Assembly (NCBI RefSeq): GCF_900607235.1
Contig: NZ_LR027849.1
Location: 1,178,001 to 1,242,000 of the forward strand
Reading direction: 5' to 3'
Length of the DNA: 64,000 nucleotides
DNA from: Olivibacter jilunii
Lineage (GTDB): Bacteria; Bacteroidota; Bacteroidia; Sphingobacteriales; Sphingobacteriaceae
Each line of letters begins with the position of its first letter. Positions within the stretch are counted from its first letter, which is position 1. The notes under the pieces are model-generated. The model saw nothing but the letters and a program-made list of their open reading frames with translations. It searched no databases and had not been told where the DNA came from. This document shows positions 8,651 to 18,462 of the stretch, in pieces. A program made the position numbers and the translations under genes.

Positions 8651-9982
8651 TTACAAGGACTGAAGAACTTCGCCCATTATGCTAACACCCTTGTCAATAT
8701 CGTCACGTTGTATTACCAAAGCTGGCCGAAAACGAATGCTTCGCTCTCCACATCCCAACAATAACACATTTTTATCAAGGCTTTTCTTTAAAAAATGGTT
8801 TCGACTTTCTTTGTTCGGAAAATCAAAAGCTGCTAGTAATCCTCGACCTCTAACATTATTAATTATCGTGTACTTGTCTGCTAAGGTCAAAAGCTTTTGC
8901 TGTAAATATTCACCGAGTTCGGCGGCTTGCGAAACGAGCTTGTCTTCTTCAATGATTTGCAAAATTTTAGTCGCTCTTACCATGTCAACCAAATTTCCGC
9001 CCCAAGTAGAATTAATCCGTGAGGGAACCTTAAAGACATTTGTTTTTATATCATCAATTTTTTCGCCTACTAAAATGCCACAGACCTGCATTTTCTTCCC
9101 GAATGCGATAATATCAGGCCTCGCCTTCGCCCCAAAATGCTCGTGGCACCAAAATTTACCTGTTAAACCTACGCCGGTCTGCACCTCATCGTAAATTAAA
9201 AGCGCATCATTTTCATTCGCTAAAATACGTAGCTGTTCCAAGAATTCTCTCCTTACGTGATTATCGCCACCCTCAGATTGTATAGGTTCAATAATAATAG
9301 CGCAAATATCATCTCTATTGTCGGCAAAAGCTTGCTTAATTTGAGCTAGCGACTGTTCTTCGCGTTTAAGAAGATCTTCATATCCTTGGTCAGTAAAAGG
9401 AAATTCGATATACGGAACGCTCACTCTGGGCCAGTCAAATTTGGCAAACCATTTCGTTTTCTCCGGTTGTGTATTGGTCAAACTAAGGGTATAACCTGTA
9501 CGACCATGAAAAGCTTTCTGAAAGTGTATAACTTTAAACCCTCTTTCTTTAATATATCCCTTTTGGAAATTTTTTTGTACTTTCCAATCCATTGCTGTTT
9601 TCAGCGCGTTCTCCACGGCCAAACCACCTCCCGCAATAAAAAAAGCGTGCGGTAAATAAGAGGGAATCCCCACACGATCAAATGTGTCTACAAATTTAGC
9701 GTACTGCATTGTATAAATGTCCGAATTAGATGGATTTGTTAATGCCGCTAGTAGTAAATCTTCTTTGAAATCGCCATCATTTAACATTTTAGGATGGTTA
9801 TAACCCAGTGGTACGGAAGCAAAGCAAGTGAAGAAGTCGAGAATTTCTCTGCCATGCTTTGAATCATACATCATAACGCCTTGGCTCTTCTTTAGATCCA
9901 ATGTTAAGTCATAACCATCAGTAAGTACGTGTTTACCAATAATGGCCTGTGCATTTTCGGGAGTAATGGAGATCCTGTTCAT
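8651..9982 (-). CDS. lat: L-lysine 6-aminotransferase
   Basis: A 443-residue class III PLP aminotransferase. The whole sequence resembles L-lysine epsilon-aminotransferase: KHVLTDGYDLTLDLKKSQG at the N-terminus, FFIAGGGLAVENALKTAMDWK for cofactor phosphate binding, IYDEVQTGVGLTGKFW with the PLP-ring Asp, and DIIAFGKKMQVCG carrying the Schiff-base Lys. The reaction moves the epsilon-amino group of lysine to 2-oxoglutarate and gives 2-aminoadipate semialdehyde, the first step of a lysine catabolic route. It starts at ATG 9982. The ACC-deaminase-like gene lies 136 bases upstream on the same strand, and the two may form a unit. Confidence 0.92.
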   Translation of the reverse strand: MNRISITPENAQAIIGKHVLTDGYDLTLDLKKSQGVMMYDSKHGREILDFFTCFASVPLGYNHPKMLNDGDFKEDLLLAALTNPSNSDIYTMQYAKFVDTFDRVGIPSYLPHAFFIAGGGLAVENALKTAMDWKVQKNFQKGYIKERGFKVIHFQKAFHGRTGYTLSLTNTQPEKTKWFAKFDWPRVSVPYIEFPFTDQGYEDLLKREEQSLAQIKQAFADNRDDICAIIIEPIQSEGGDNHVRREFLEQLRILANENDALLIYDEVQTGVGLTGKFWCHEHFGAKARPDIIAFGKKMQVCGILVGEKIDDIKTNVFKVPSRINSTWGGNLVDMVRATKILQIIEEDKLVSQAAELGEYLQQKLLTLADKYTIINNVRGRGLLAAFDFPNKESRNHFLKKSLDKNVLLLGCGERSIRFRPALVIQRDDIDKGVSIMGEVLQSL

Positions 9983-10118
9983 AAAATGCTATTGATTTGG
10001 TTTATTATCAAACATAAGATAAAATTTCAAAAAACGCAATTTATACCGAATAATTATTTCATATTTAAATTTCAACCTATTATTTATGACAAAAAAATAC
10101 CAATTCAACAAAATATCA

Positions 10119-11003
10119 CTAAAACTCGTCTATTTTACCTAAAATACCGATCAGTCCACCGGTATGCAGGACTAAAATTCTTGCACCTTCTTGGAAGTAA
10201 TTGTTTTCAATCAAATCCATCAATGCATAGAAGGTTTTAGCGGTATACACAGGTTCTATTAAGACACCGGTGCTGCTAACAAACGACTTAGTAAAATCCA
10301 TTAATGGGGGTTTTGTTTTTGCGTATCCACCAAAGTGATAGCTTGTATGTATTGTAATGTTGTCTGCTTCACCGTACAATTTTTTTATATCCTCTAAGAG
10401 AAAATCACCACCGGCGAGAACAGAAACACCATGTAATTTGGTTTGTTGGTTACGCTGTTTTAATCCCATACTTAAGCCAGCTAAAGTCGTACCCGTCCCA
10501 CAGGCGCAAAAGATATGATCATAATCTGTGCGAAGCTCATCAATTATTTCCGCACAACCGAGTAAAGCAAGAGAGGAAGCGCCTCCTTCGTTGATGAAAT
10601 AGGCATATTTGTCCTGTCCAAAGTAGTGATCAAACACATGTTGTTTATTTCTATAAGCCTCTCTTTCAACAAATATAAGCTGCATACCAAATAATTGACA
10701 AAGTTTCAGATTGGCGTTGTCTACCAGTTCGCCTCGCACAAAGCCGGTAGATTTAAATCCGAATGAAGCAGCGGCAGCGGCGGTTGCAAGGAGGTGATTG
10801 GACCAAGCTCCGCCAAATGTTACCAAATGATTCCTTCCGTTTTTATGAGCATCTTGCAACAGATACTTTAACTTTCTCCATTTGTTGCCTGAGATAAAGG
10901 GATGGATCAGATCATCTCGTTTGATATCTACTGTATAGTTCTTTTTATAAAAAGGCTCGTATCGTAGTCGCTCTATAGGACTAAAAAAATTAAAAGGAAA
11001 CAT
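10119..11003 (-). CDS. ACC deaminase / D-cysteine desulfhydrase family PLP enzyme
   Basis: I choose the ATG at 11003 (294 residues) because the upstream extension would need a TTG and adds 15 unrelated residues. The fold-type II PLP motif GNKWRKLKYLL carries the Schiff-base lysine; VTFGGAWSNHLLATAAAA and CGTGTTLAGLSMGL are the substrate- and phosphate-binding loops. Family members deaminate 1-aminocyclopropane-1-carboxylate or split D-cysteine; the exact substrate cannot be fixed from sequence, and most Bacteroidota copies are uncharacterised. It is about 40 residues shorter than Pseudomonas AcdS. It is divergent from the M16 peptidase pair and precedes lat on the same strand. Confidence 0.85.
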   Translation of the reverse strand: MFPFNFFSPIERLRYEPFYKKNYTVDIKRDDLIHPFISGNKWRKLKYLLQDAHKNGRNHLVTFGGAWSNHLLATAAAAASFGFKSTGFVRGELVDNANLKLCQLFGMQLIFVEREAYRNKQHVFDHYFGQDKYAYFINEGGASSLALLGCAEIIDELRTDYDHIFCACGTGTTLAGLSMGLKQRNQQTKLHGVSVLAGGDFLLEDIKKLYGEADNITIHTSYHFGGYAKTKPPLMDFTKSFVSSTGVLIEPVYTAKTFYALMDLIENNYFQEGARILVLHTGGLIGILGKIDEF

Positions 11004-11086
11004 GCTGTGTAATTTTTGCCATACAAAACTAAACGGAAAAGCCGGCAAATATTAGATTGTTAGGTTTTTTATTCTAAAAATTATAG

Positions 11087-11094
11087 TAGGTTTG
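11087..11094 (+). promoter_or_regulatory. -7 box for the M16 peptidase operon
   Basis: TAGGTTTG fits TAnnTTTG and lies 25 bases before the ATG of the first M16 gene. No -33 TTTG is found at the ideal spacing. Confidence 0.4.
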
Positions 11095-11119
11095 CTAACC
11101 CAAAATAAAACAACAATCT

Positions 11120-12355
11120 ATGGTAAAATATGAAAGGTTCACGTTAAACAATGGCTTAAGGGTATTGGTACACGAAGACAAGTCGACTCCAATGGCCGTA
11201 CTCAATATACTTTACGATGTAGGAGCAAGGGATGAGGAACCCGATAAGACGGGGTTTGCTCATCTTTTTGAACATTTGATGTTCGGTGGATCCGTTAATA
11301 TCCCTCAGTTTGATTTGCCGCTGCAACGAGTTGGTGGCGAAAGTAACGCCTTCACCAGCAATGATATCACAAATTATTACATAACGCTGCCTGCCATTAA
11401 TCTGGAAACTGCTTTCTGGTTGGAGAGCGACCGCATGTTAAGTTTGGCGTTTAGCGAAAAAAGCCTGGAAACGCAAAAACAAGTAGTATCGGAAGAATTC
11501 AAGCAACGTTACCTTAACCAACCTTACGGAGATGTATGGCTTAAGTTACGACCGTTGGCATACAAACAGCATCCCTACAAATGGGCCACCATCGGAAAGG
11601 AAATTTCCCACATAGAACTGGCATCAATACAAGATGTGAAGGATTTTTTTAAGAAACATTACACGCCGCAAAATGCCATATTAGTTATTGCAGGAGACGT
11701 GGACGTAAGTGTGGTAAAAGATTTAGCCGAAAAGTGGTTCGGCTCCATTTCTTCCGGTACCAAATATATTCGCAATCTTGAGGCGGAGCCAAAGCAATTG
11801 GAGGCGCGAAGAGAGGTAGTTACCGCCAATGTACCGGTTAATAGTCTCTATATGGCATTCCATATGAGCGATAGGCGTTCAAAAGACTATTATACCTGCG
11901 ATTTGATTTCAGACATATTATCAAGAGGTAATTCATCCCGATTGTACCGTCGATTAGTAAAAGAGCAATCGCTTTTCAGTGAAATAAATGCTTATTTATT
12001 GGGCAGTTTAGATAATGGTTTATTTATAGTAGAAGGTAAACCTTTGCCAAGTACCACAATGGAGCTTGCCGAAAACGCTGTATGGGAACAATTACGTGAT
12101 TTACAAAATACGCCCGTGTTGGGATATGAACTTGAAAAGGTAAAGAATAAAATAGAATCGACCATGGTATTTGCAGAGATGTCAATTCTTGACAAGGCGA
12201 TGAATCTGGCATATTTTGAATTGCTAGGCAACGCAGATATGCTTAACGACGAAGTTGTAAAATACCTAAATGTATCCCCTGAGGATATACAGAAGACAGC
12301 ACAACAAATATTTCAATTAGAAAATTCGTCCACTTTATTTTATTTAGCAAGTTAG
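11120..12355 (+). CDS. M16 family zinc metallopeptidase, catalytic subunit
   Basis: A 411-residue M16 (pitrilysin/processing-peptidase-like) protein with the intact zinc motif HLFEH at His48-Glu51-His52. The distal glutamate is expected in the following helix (LESDRMLSL...SEEFKQR region). It has two M16 repeats, the second beginning near 160 (PYKWATIGKE.. then a PQNAILVIAGDVD strand). These enzymes cleave short or unfolded peptides inside a clamshell chamber, usually as a pair with an inactive partner. There is no obvious signal peptide. The partner gene begins 1 base after this stop, so the two are surely co-translated. Confidence 0.92.
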   Translation: MVKYERFTLNNGLRVLVHEDKSTPMAVLNILYDVGARDEEPDKTGFAHLFEHLMFGGSVNIPQFDLPLQRVGGESNAFTSNDITNYYITLPAINLETAFWLESDRMLSLAFSEKSLETQKQVVSEEFKQRYLNQPYGDVWLKLRPLAYKQHPYKWATIGKEISHIELASIQDVKDFFKKHYTPQNAILVIAGDVDVSVVKDLAEKWFGSISSGTKYIRNLEAEPKQLEARREVVTANVPVNSLYMAFHMSDRRSKDYYTCDLISDILSRGNSSRLYRRLVKEQSLFSEINAYLLGSLDNGLFIVEGKPLPSTTMELAENAVWEQLRDLQNTPVLGYELEKVKNKIESTMVFAEMSILDKAMNLAYFELLGNADMLNDEVVKYLNVSPEDIQKTAQQIFQLENSSTLFYLAS

Positions 12356-12356
12356 C

Positions 12357-13646
12357 ATGATAGACAGAACCATTGCCCCCCAATTTAATGTTGTAGAAGA
12401 AGTAAGGCTTTTGCAACCCGAACACGAAGTGTTACAAAACGGAGTAGATCTCTTTGTTTTCAACTCCGGGGAGCAGGATTTGGTAAAAATAGAATGGGTA
12501 TTCCAAAACCTGAATACCGAAGATCTGCACCTTCCATTACTTAATATTGCCTTAGCCGGTATGTTTTTGGAGGGCACTAAACAATATGCGAGCGCGGAAA
12601 TAGCGGAAAAAGTAGATTTTTATGGCGCATTTTTGCAGCCGGAGTATTCTTTTGATCATACCTCTCTTACTTTATATGCCCTAAATAAGCACGTAGAGAA
12701 GTTATTGCCTATTGTAAAAAGCGTTCTAACAGAAAGTATTTTCCCCGAAAGTGAGCTAAATACTTATGTTCGTAACAACAAACAAAATCTTTCTGTATCA
12801 TTAAAGAAAAACGACTTTGTTGCAAGAAGAGTTTTTAACAAAACTATTTTCGACAGCAATCGATATGCATATTCCCCCGAAATAGAAGACTATGATCGAT
12901 TAGAGCGTTCGGATATTTTGAAGCTCTATCAGCACCAGATAAATGCAGGTAATTGCACGATATTTATATCGGGCAGAGTGACAAACCAAGTCCATCAAAC
13001 TGTTAGAAAGATTTTCGGAGATCAATGGGATGCCCGCCCGCTTGATCAAACGCAACAGCGCATGGTGGACAAGGGCTCGCAAAAGGGAAATTTCATACTT
13101 ATTGAACGACCGGATGCCTTACAATCAGCTATTCGAGTAGGCTACCAAACCATCAACCGAAAGCATCCTGACTTTTCTTCACTTCAGCTATTAAACACGA
13201 TTTTAGGAGGTTATTTCGGGTCACGATTGATGTCCAATATTCGCGAAGAAAAAGGTTTTACGTATGGCATCGGATCAGGCATCGCATCTTTAAAATATGG
13301 GGCTTTTTTTACCATAGCAACTGAAGTTGGCGTAGAGGTAACCAATGCAACACTGGTAGAAATCGAAAAAGAAATCGATCGTTTGCGAAATGAGCCAATA
13401 CCGATAGAAGAGCTAAACTTAGTAAAAAATTACGTGAATGGTGCTTTTCTTGGCTCACTGGAAAACGTTTTCTCTCATGTAGATAAATTTAAAAACGTAC
13501 ACTTCGTTGGATTGGATTTAACATACTATAATCGCCACTTACAGATTGTAAAAAGTAGTACACCCGAAACCATTATGAATACTGCTAACAAATATCTTGA
13601 TTATAATAATATGATCAAGGTAGTAGTTGGCAAAATGGTTGGTTAA
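12357..13646 (+). CDS. M16 family peptidase, non-catalytic partner subunit
   Basis: A 429-residue M16 homologue without the HxxEH motif. In its place the N-terminal helix reads NIALAGMFLEGT, so it should not bind zinc. The C-terminal half keeps the substrate-binding signature of the inactive beta subunit, ending in NIREEKGFTYGIGSG with the Arg/Tyr pair that holds the peptide C-terminal region. It overlaps the upstream catalytic subunit closely (TAG-C-ATG junction), which supports a heterodimer. A terminator hairpin follows at 13671-13720. Confidence 0.92.
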   Translation: MIDRTIAPQFNVVEEVRLLQPEHEVLQNGVDLFVFNSGEQDLVKIEWVFQNLNTEDLHLPLLNIALAGMFLEGTKQYASAEIAEKVDFYGAFLQPEYSFDHTSLTLYALNKHVEKLLPIVKSVLTESIFPESELNTYVRNNKQNLSVSLKKNDFVARRVFNKTIFDSNRYAYSPEIEDYDRLERSDILKLYQHQINAGNCTIFISGRVTNQVHQTVRKIFGDQWDARPLDQTQQRMVDKGSQKGNFILIERPDALQSAIRVGYQTINRKHPDFSSLQLLNTILGGYFGSRLMSNIREEKGFTYGIGSGIASLKYGAFFTIATEVGVEVTNATLVEIEKEIDRLRNEPIPIEELNLVKNYVNGAFLGSLENVFSHVDKFKNVHFVGLDLTYYNRHLQIVKSSTPETIMNTANKYLDYNNMIKVVVGKMVG

Positions 13647-13670
13647 TCCGAAATAAACACATTCATAAAG

Positions 13671-13720
13671 GCAGTCTCCGATAGGGGTCTTCGTCAAGAA
13701 CCGGAGACTGCTTCTTTTTT
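13671..13720 (+). terminator. Terminator after the M16 operon
   Basis: A 10-bp perfect stem (GCAGTCTCCG at 13671-13680 with CGGAGACTGC at 13702-13711), a 21-base loop and a run of six T at 13715-13720. The T-run overlaps the end of the convergent gapN gene. Confidence 0.8.
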
Positions 13721-15347
13721 AGAATATAAAATTAGTACTCAAGAAATTAGAATCTTGATGATTTACAATTTCATTGATGAGTTCTTTATTCTTGTCATTC
13801 ATTTTGGTGGCTACCAATGATCGAATAGAGAAGGAACGCAAAGCGTCTACAACAGACAAGGTGCCCTCTGCACTATCTTTCCTACCAGTGAAGGGGAATT
13901 TGTCAGGTCCCCTTTGGCACTGGCTATTGATGTTCACTCTGCTAACGAGATTTACGAATGGATCAATCAACGATGCAATCTCCTGCGCATGATTACTAAA
14001 AATACTTACCTGCATACCGTGGGGAGAATCAATCTGATATTTAATTGGCTCCTCAATCGAGTCATAGGGAATTACCGGAATAACGGGGCCAAATTGTTCT
14101 TCGCGATACAATTTCATTTTTTCATTTACAGGATAAACCACTGCGGGGTAAACAAAAGAAGCTAGACTAGCTCCGCCATTTTCGTTAACGACCTTTGCAC
14201 CGTGTAGGAGAGCATCATCGATGCACTCTTTTAAATATTCCGGTTTACCTGGCTCCGGTAAGGGGGTTAAGCTAACACCCGGAACCCAAGGCATACCGAA
14301 TTTCAATTTTGCAATGGCTTCCCCTAACTTAATAAGAAAATCATCCACAATGTCCTTATGAACAAAAACGATCTTAATAGCGGTGCACCGCTGTCCATTA
14401 AATGATAAAGCGCCCAATACAGTTTCATTAACAGCAAGCGAAATATCGGCATTTTTAGTAACGATTGCCGCATTTTTGGCATCTAAGCTAAGTACAGCCC
14501 GCAAGCGATTAATCTTTGGATGGCGTTTTTTAAGGTCATTTGCTACTTTACTTGAACCTATAAAAGCTAACACATTTATTTTGCCTGTTTGCATCAGGCC
14601 CGGTGTAATCGTTGCTCCTCGTCCATAGATCGTATTAACTACACCCTTTGGAAAAGACTCCTGAAAAGCCTTCAATAAAGGATAATGCAATAATGTACCG
14701 TGTTTCGGTGGTTTAAAAAGCAATGTATTTCCCATAATAATCGCCGGGATCAGCGTTGTGAATGTTTCATTTAATGGATAGTTAAATGGCCCCATGCATA
14801 AAACTACACCAATGGGCGACCGTCTTATCTGTGCTACGACGCCTTCTTCGATCTCAAATCGGGATGACTGACGGTCTATATCTTTTAGTGCATCAATCGT
14901 AGCGTTTATATAATCAACTGTCCGGTCAAATTCTTTCGCCGCGTCCGTATGAGATTTCCCAATCTCCCACATAATCAGCTTAACTACCAACGAGCGTTGC
15001 TCGTTCATTTTGAAAACAAATTTTTGTAGACATTTAATCCGATTGTCAATACTCATAGTAGGCCATTCGCCACGACCGTTGTCATAGGCGTTTACAGCGG
15101 CATCCAGTGCTTCCAAGGCTTCCTTGTCGGTACAAATAGGATAGGTGCCAATAAATTTACGCTGCAAAGTTCCTTGCGCGTCGGGTACACATATGGGCGA
15201 GTACACTTCGCTGACAGGACCTGTCCAGCTACGCATCTCCCCATCACAGAGATATTCTCGCTGATGGAGTTCTTCATGAATGGCAAACTCTTCCGGTATT
15301 TCGCTTTCCGGTACAAATAGAGATTTCAATTGATCGTTAAAGTTCAT
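13719..15347 (-). CDS. gapN: NADP-dependent glyceraldehyde-3-phosphate dehydrogenase-like ALDH
   Basis: The ATG at 15347 gives 542 residues; a TTG-started extension to 15395 adds a non-conserved stretch. It is an aldehyde dehydrogenase with the cofactor loop FIGSSKVANDLKK, the glutamate/asparagine region (LSLDAKNAAIV) and catalytic Cys321 in SFNGQRCTA. The whole-length resemblance is to non-phosphorylating GapN, which oxidises glyceraldehyde 3-phosphate directly to 3-phosphoglycerate with NADP+, bypassing ATP formation and producing NADPH. It carries an extra N-terminal segment of about 40 residues (FVPESEIPEEFAIHEELHQ) found in this subgroup. Transcribed alone; a 309-base gap separates it from the MtfA-like gene behind it. 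Confidence 0.85.
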   Translation of the reverse strand: MNFNDQLKSLFVPESEIPEEFAIHEELHQREYLCDGEMRSWTGPVSEVYSPICVPDAQGTLQRKFIGTYPICTDKEALEALDAAVNAYDNGRGEWPTMSIDNRIKCLQKFVFKMNEQRSLVVKLIMWEIGKSHTDAAKEFDRTVDYINATIDALKDIDRQSSRFEIEEGVVAQIRRSPIGVVLCMGPFNYPLNETFTTLIPAIIMGNTLLFKPPKHGTLLHYPLLKAFQESFPKGVVNTIYGRGATITPGLMQTGKINVLAFIGSSKVANDLKKRHPKINRLRAVLSLDAKNAAIVTKNADISLAVNETVLGALSFNGQRCTAIKIVFVHKDIVDDFLIKLGEAIAKLKFGMPWVPGVSLTPLPEPGKPEYLKECIDDALLHGAKVVNENGGASLASFVYPAVVYPVNEKMKLYREEQFGPVIPVIPYDSIEEPIKYQIDSPHGMQVSIFSNHAQEIASLIDPFVNLVSRVNINSQCQRGPDKFPFTGRKDSAEGTLSVVDALRSFSIRSLVATKMNDKNKELINEIVNHQDSNFLSTNFIF

Positions 15348-15656
15348 TTCTTTTGTTTGAATGATTGTAAAACAGTCGATATTAAGCTGTGGCAACTTAT
15401 CATCGCCTTCTGTTTGGATTTGGTGAAAATAGATAATTTATTAATATTTTCACAACAAAAACACATATTAATAAACAGTTAAATAATTTTTAAGGCTTTA
15501 TTTTAACAAACAAAAAAGGACTGAAAATCTAATACTAAATCCTTTTTCGTTTTAGCAGCTGCTTTAACCAACAAATAAGGAAACAGTTCACTACTTCTTT
15601 CTCACTAAGCAAACGAGTTAATCGTATGCAGGATAGAACGGAACGAAGTCCATTTT
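15348..15656. other. Gene-free AT-rich gap
   Basis: There is no ORF here. The gap lies upstream of gapN and downstream of the MtfA-like gene, both on the minus strand. A weak dyad AAAAAGGA / TCCTTTTT around 15515-15550 with a long loop could end transcription of the MtfA-like gene. No recognisable TAnnTTTG box for gapN stands out. Confidence 0.35.
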
Positions 15657-16439
15657 TCAAGGCTTTTTGCCAAACATCTTTGTCAGGAGATCGAAAAGTT
15701 CGGGATGGTGATCTCTGAATTTAGTTGGCTTTTCGAAGAAATATTCCGATACAACAGCCAAAAATTCTGCTTCATTTGTTAGCGCATAAGGATCAATATC
15801 GGAACGACCCGCTTTAATCCGATGCATTTCAGCATGCATCATTTTTATCCAGGGAATCACGTAGGGGCGTGCCAAAAGAAGCTCAGGGATTCCGTCGACA
15901 CTTCCATCTCGCTTATCGATCAGATGAACAAACTCGTGAATTGCTGTATTACTCCCATTGCTATTTTCCGAAAATCCGTGATGTAAGGCACTTTTCGATA
16001 ATATCATTTGGCCATTCATAAAACCTTCGCCTACCATACCCAACGTGTTTCGGCGTGCACCAACAAATTGAAAGTCACTGTTAAACGTATCAGGATATAA
16101 GACAATGTTACTAAGGTTTTTATAGCGCCAACCGCGAAAATTAAAAATTGGGATAACAGCGCTCGAGGCAATCAAGACCCGGTCCAACTCATTCACCTCT
16201 GTACCAACACCTTCAATGTGCACGTCTCTTAAAAAAATGGTAATCTCGTTAAGAAAGCGCTCTTGGTCCGCGTCATTAAGGTCCCTATAAAAGGATACGT
16301 ATTGTTCTAATATCCCGCTATAAGTTTCGGTCAAGCCTTCCTGCGCCCCCTTTCTCCAGGCTCGTTTCCTCTTTGACCAGATAAACAATAACACGATCGA
16401 AATCGTTATTCCAAAAAAGAGGTATGATAAGATTTCCAT
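15657..16439 (-). CDS. MtfA-like zinc peptidase (M90), membrane-anchored
   Basis: The ATG at 16439 (260 residues) puts a hydrophobic helix (residues 4-21) at the N-terminus followed by positive WSKRKRAWRK, so the protein is likely anchored with its peptidase domain in the cytosol. The longer TTG start is less likely. The zinc motif HEFVH is at His168-His172 followed by LIDKRDG, typical of the M90 MtfA family. E. coli MtfA is a soluble aminopeptidase that inactivates the Mlc repressor; a membrane helix is common in Bacteroidota homologues. Its role here is unknown, since Mlc/PTS glucose control is not expected in this phylum. Confidence 0.85.
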   Translation of the reverse strand: MEILSYLFFGITISIVLLFIWSKRKRAWRKGAQEGLTETYSGILEQYVSFYRDLNDADQERFLNEITIFLRDVHIEGVGTEVNELDRVLIASSAVIPIFNFRGWRYKNLSNIVLYPDTFNSDFQFVGARRNTLGMVGEGFMNGQMILSKSALHHGFSENSNGSNTAIHEFVHLIDKRDGSVDGIPELLLARPYVIPWIKMMHAEMHRIKAGRSDIDPYALTNEAEFLAVVSEYFFEKPTKFRDHHPELFDLLTKMFGKKP

Positions 16440-16558
16440 ATTATTTTTAAAGTAAACTAAAATACAATTTGCTAAACAAAAGACAATCAATCATCTAATA
16501 AAAAAAGACGAAATTTAAGCGTAGATACCCTAATTTAGCGGTTCCAAAAGCAATCTTA

Positions 16559-18400
16559 ATGAAGATCATTATAACAGAAAAGCCGTCTGTAGCACGTGAT
16601 CTGGCAAAGGTATTTGGAGCTACGACGAAAAGAGACGGATATATAGAAGGCAAAGGATACTCCTTCACCTGGGCCTTTGGTCATTTACTGCAATTAGCCC
16701 CACCGCAAGAATATGGATATATAGGATGGAAAGTAAAAAATCTGCCGATGCTTCCGCAAAAACTAAAGCTGAGTGTTCGAAAAATCAGAACGAACGAAGG
16801 TATGATTGAGGATCCATCTGTACGCAAGCAGCTCAATACCATAAAAGCTCTTTTTGATATAGCGACGGAGATTATTGTAGCAACGGATGCCGGTAGGGAA
16901 GGAGAGCTTATCTTTAGATACATTTATCATTATCTCCATTGTCAAAAGCCGTTTAGGCGACTTTGGATCTCCTCACAGACTGATGCAGCCATTAAAGATG
17001 GGTTTAGGAACCTTAAACCCGGCAAGGATTATGATACCTTGTTTTATTCAGCTCATTGCCGCTCTGAATCTGATTGGCTCGTAGGGATGAATGCGACCCA
17101 AGCCCTGAGTATATCAGCCGGATCTAAAACCGTGTTATCCTTGGGTCGGGTGCAGACTCCCACCTTGGCAATGATTTGCGCTCGATACCTGGAGAACAAG
17201 AACTTTATCCCTCAGACTTATTTTCAGGTCATCATTTCCTTGCAAAAGGACGGGCAGAACTTCAAAGCCGTTTCCAAAAAAAACTATTATAAAAGGGAAG
17301 AGGCAGAAGAAGTTCTTAATGCCGTCAAAAGTGTAGCAGATGGATTTGCTACAGGGGGGGATATCAGCAAAGTCGAAACAAAAACAAAAAAGGAGCAACC
17401 TCCATTGCTGCACGACCTCAGTAGCTTACAGCAAGAAGCGAACAAAAAGAAAGGATACACCGCTGATGAAACGCTGGCAATTCTACAACGCCTATATGAG
17501 GAAAAATTAATAACATACCCTCGTACAGGTAGTCAATATATAGGTGATGATGTTTTTGAAACCATTCCGCAACTCATCGAAAAGCAACAACAGCATCCTT
17601 TTTTTTCGAAACAAGCTATAGTTTTGGCCAATAACAAACTCAACAAAAGAAGTGTCAATGCCAAGAAAGTGACAGATCACCATGCTATTTTACCGACGGG
17701 AGAACCGGCACGAAACCTGTCACCTGATAAGCAGGTACTATATGACATGATTATCGGAAGGATGTTAGAGGCTTTTCATGAGGTCTGTGTGAAGGACCTC
17801 ACTAAGATTACCATTGAATCAGGTTCAAAATTCATCGCAAATGGTACCGTAATTCGATCTGCGGGCTGGCGCGCCGTATACAATGAACCGGAAGAGAATG
17901 ATCAAGATCAACCGGAGAACAACACCATACCGAAAGTAAGTGAAGGCGAAAGCTTGGCTATTATAGAAAAAAGCATCGCTGAAAAACAAACCAAGCCTAA
18001 ACCACTTTATACCGAGGCAAGCTTATTGAAAGCAATGGAAACGGCAGGTAAGGAAATTGAGGACGAAGAATTGCGATATGCAATGAAAGGAAGTGGGCTA
18101 GGGACTCCGGCAACGCGCGCATCAATCATCGAAACCTTGATAAAGCGTTCTTATATTACAAGAAAGAAAAAGAACTTACTGCCATCGGAAACCGGGCTTG
18201 CTGTATACGACATAGTGAAAGATAAACTAATTGCACAAGCGGAGCTAACAGGTCAATGGGAAAAGCGATTGGAAGAAATACGCTCCGGAGCGTCCGTCAA
18301 GGCATTTAAAGAAGAAATTAAGCAGTACACGAGAAAAATCACGGAAGAGCTATTAATAGCAGGAAAAGAACTTGAGCTTTTGTTGGAAGATCAGGGATAA
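16559..18400 (+). CDS. topB: DNA topoisomerase III (type IA)
   Basis: A 613-residue type IA topoisomerase. The N-terminal Toprim domain has ITEKPSVARDLAK (Glu7) and ATDAGREGELIFRYIY (acidic DxDxE-like cluster). The catalytic Tyr lies in LITYPRTGSQYI near residue 323. The C-terminal core ends with GLGTPATRASIIETLIKRSYI. It stops there, without zinc-finger modules, as in other short TopB proteins. It decatenates DNA and resolves recombination intermediates by single-strand passage. TopB genes also occur on conjugative elements, but no transfer genes are near, so I read it as chromosomal. A dyad at 18410-18441 follows the stop. Confidence 0.93.
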   Translation: MKIIITEKPSVARDLAKVFGATTKRDGYIEGKGYSFTWAFGHLLQLAPPQEYGYIGWKVKNLPMLPQKLKLSVRKIRTNEGMIEDPSVRKQLNTIKALFDIATEIIVATDAGREGELIFRYIYHYLHCQKPFRRLWISSQTDAAIKDGFRNLKPGKDYDTLFYSAHCRSESDWLVGMNATQALSISAGSKTVLSLGRVQTPTLAMICARYLENKNFIPQTYFQVIISLQKDGQNFKAVSKKNYYKREEAEEVLNAVKSVADGFATGGDISKVETKTKKEQPPLLHDLSSLQQEANKKKGYTADETLAILQRLYEEKLITYPRTGSQYIGDDVFETIPQLIEKQQQHPFFSKQAIVLANNKLNKRSVNAKKVTDHHAILPTGEPARNLSPDKQVLYDMIIGRMLEAFHEVCVKDLTKITIESGSKFIANGTVIRSAGWRAVYNEPEENDQDQPENNTIPKVSEGESLAIIEKSIAEKQTKPKPLYTEASLLKAMETAGKEIEDEELRYAMKGSGLGTPATRASIIETLIKRSYITRKKKNLLPSETGLAVYDIVKDKLIAQAELTGQWEKRLEEIRSGASVKAFKEEIKQYTRKITEELLIAGKELELLLEDQG

Positions 18401-18409
18401 AATGTATTA

Positions 18410-18441
18410 TCAGCGATTGTCAAAAATTGCGCAATCGCTGA
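18410..18441. terminator. Dyad between topB and the convergent AI-2E permease gene
   Basis: A perfect 10-bp inverted repeat TCAGCGATTG/CAATCGCTGA with a 12-base loop, only 10 bases after topB. It lies in the short convergent gap and could serve both genes. There is no long T-run on either side. Confidence 0.6.
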
Positions 18442-18462
18442 CAGTCGATCATGATGAACAAG

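Noticed and set aside
8679-9194. Long ORF antisense to lat (171 codons)
   Set aside because: It is a shadow of the lysine aminotransferase frame, with no domain and no promoter.
16559-18400. topB as a sign of a conjugative element
   Set aside because: No transfer, mobilisation, relaxase or integrase genes are near, and codon use looks like that of the neighbours.
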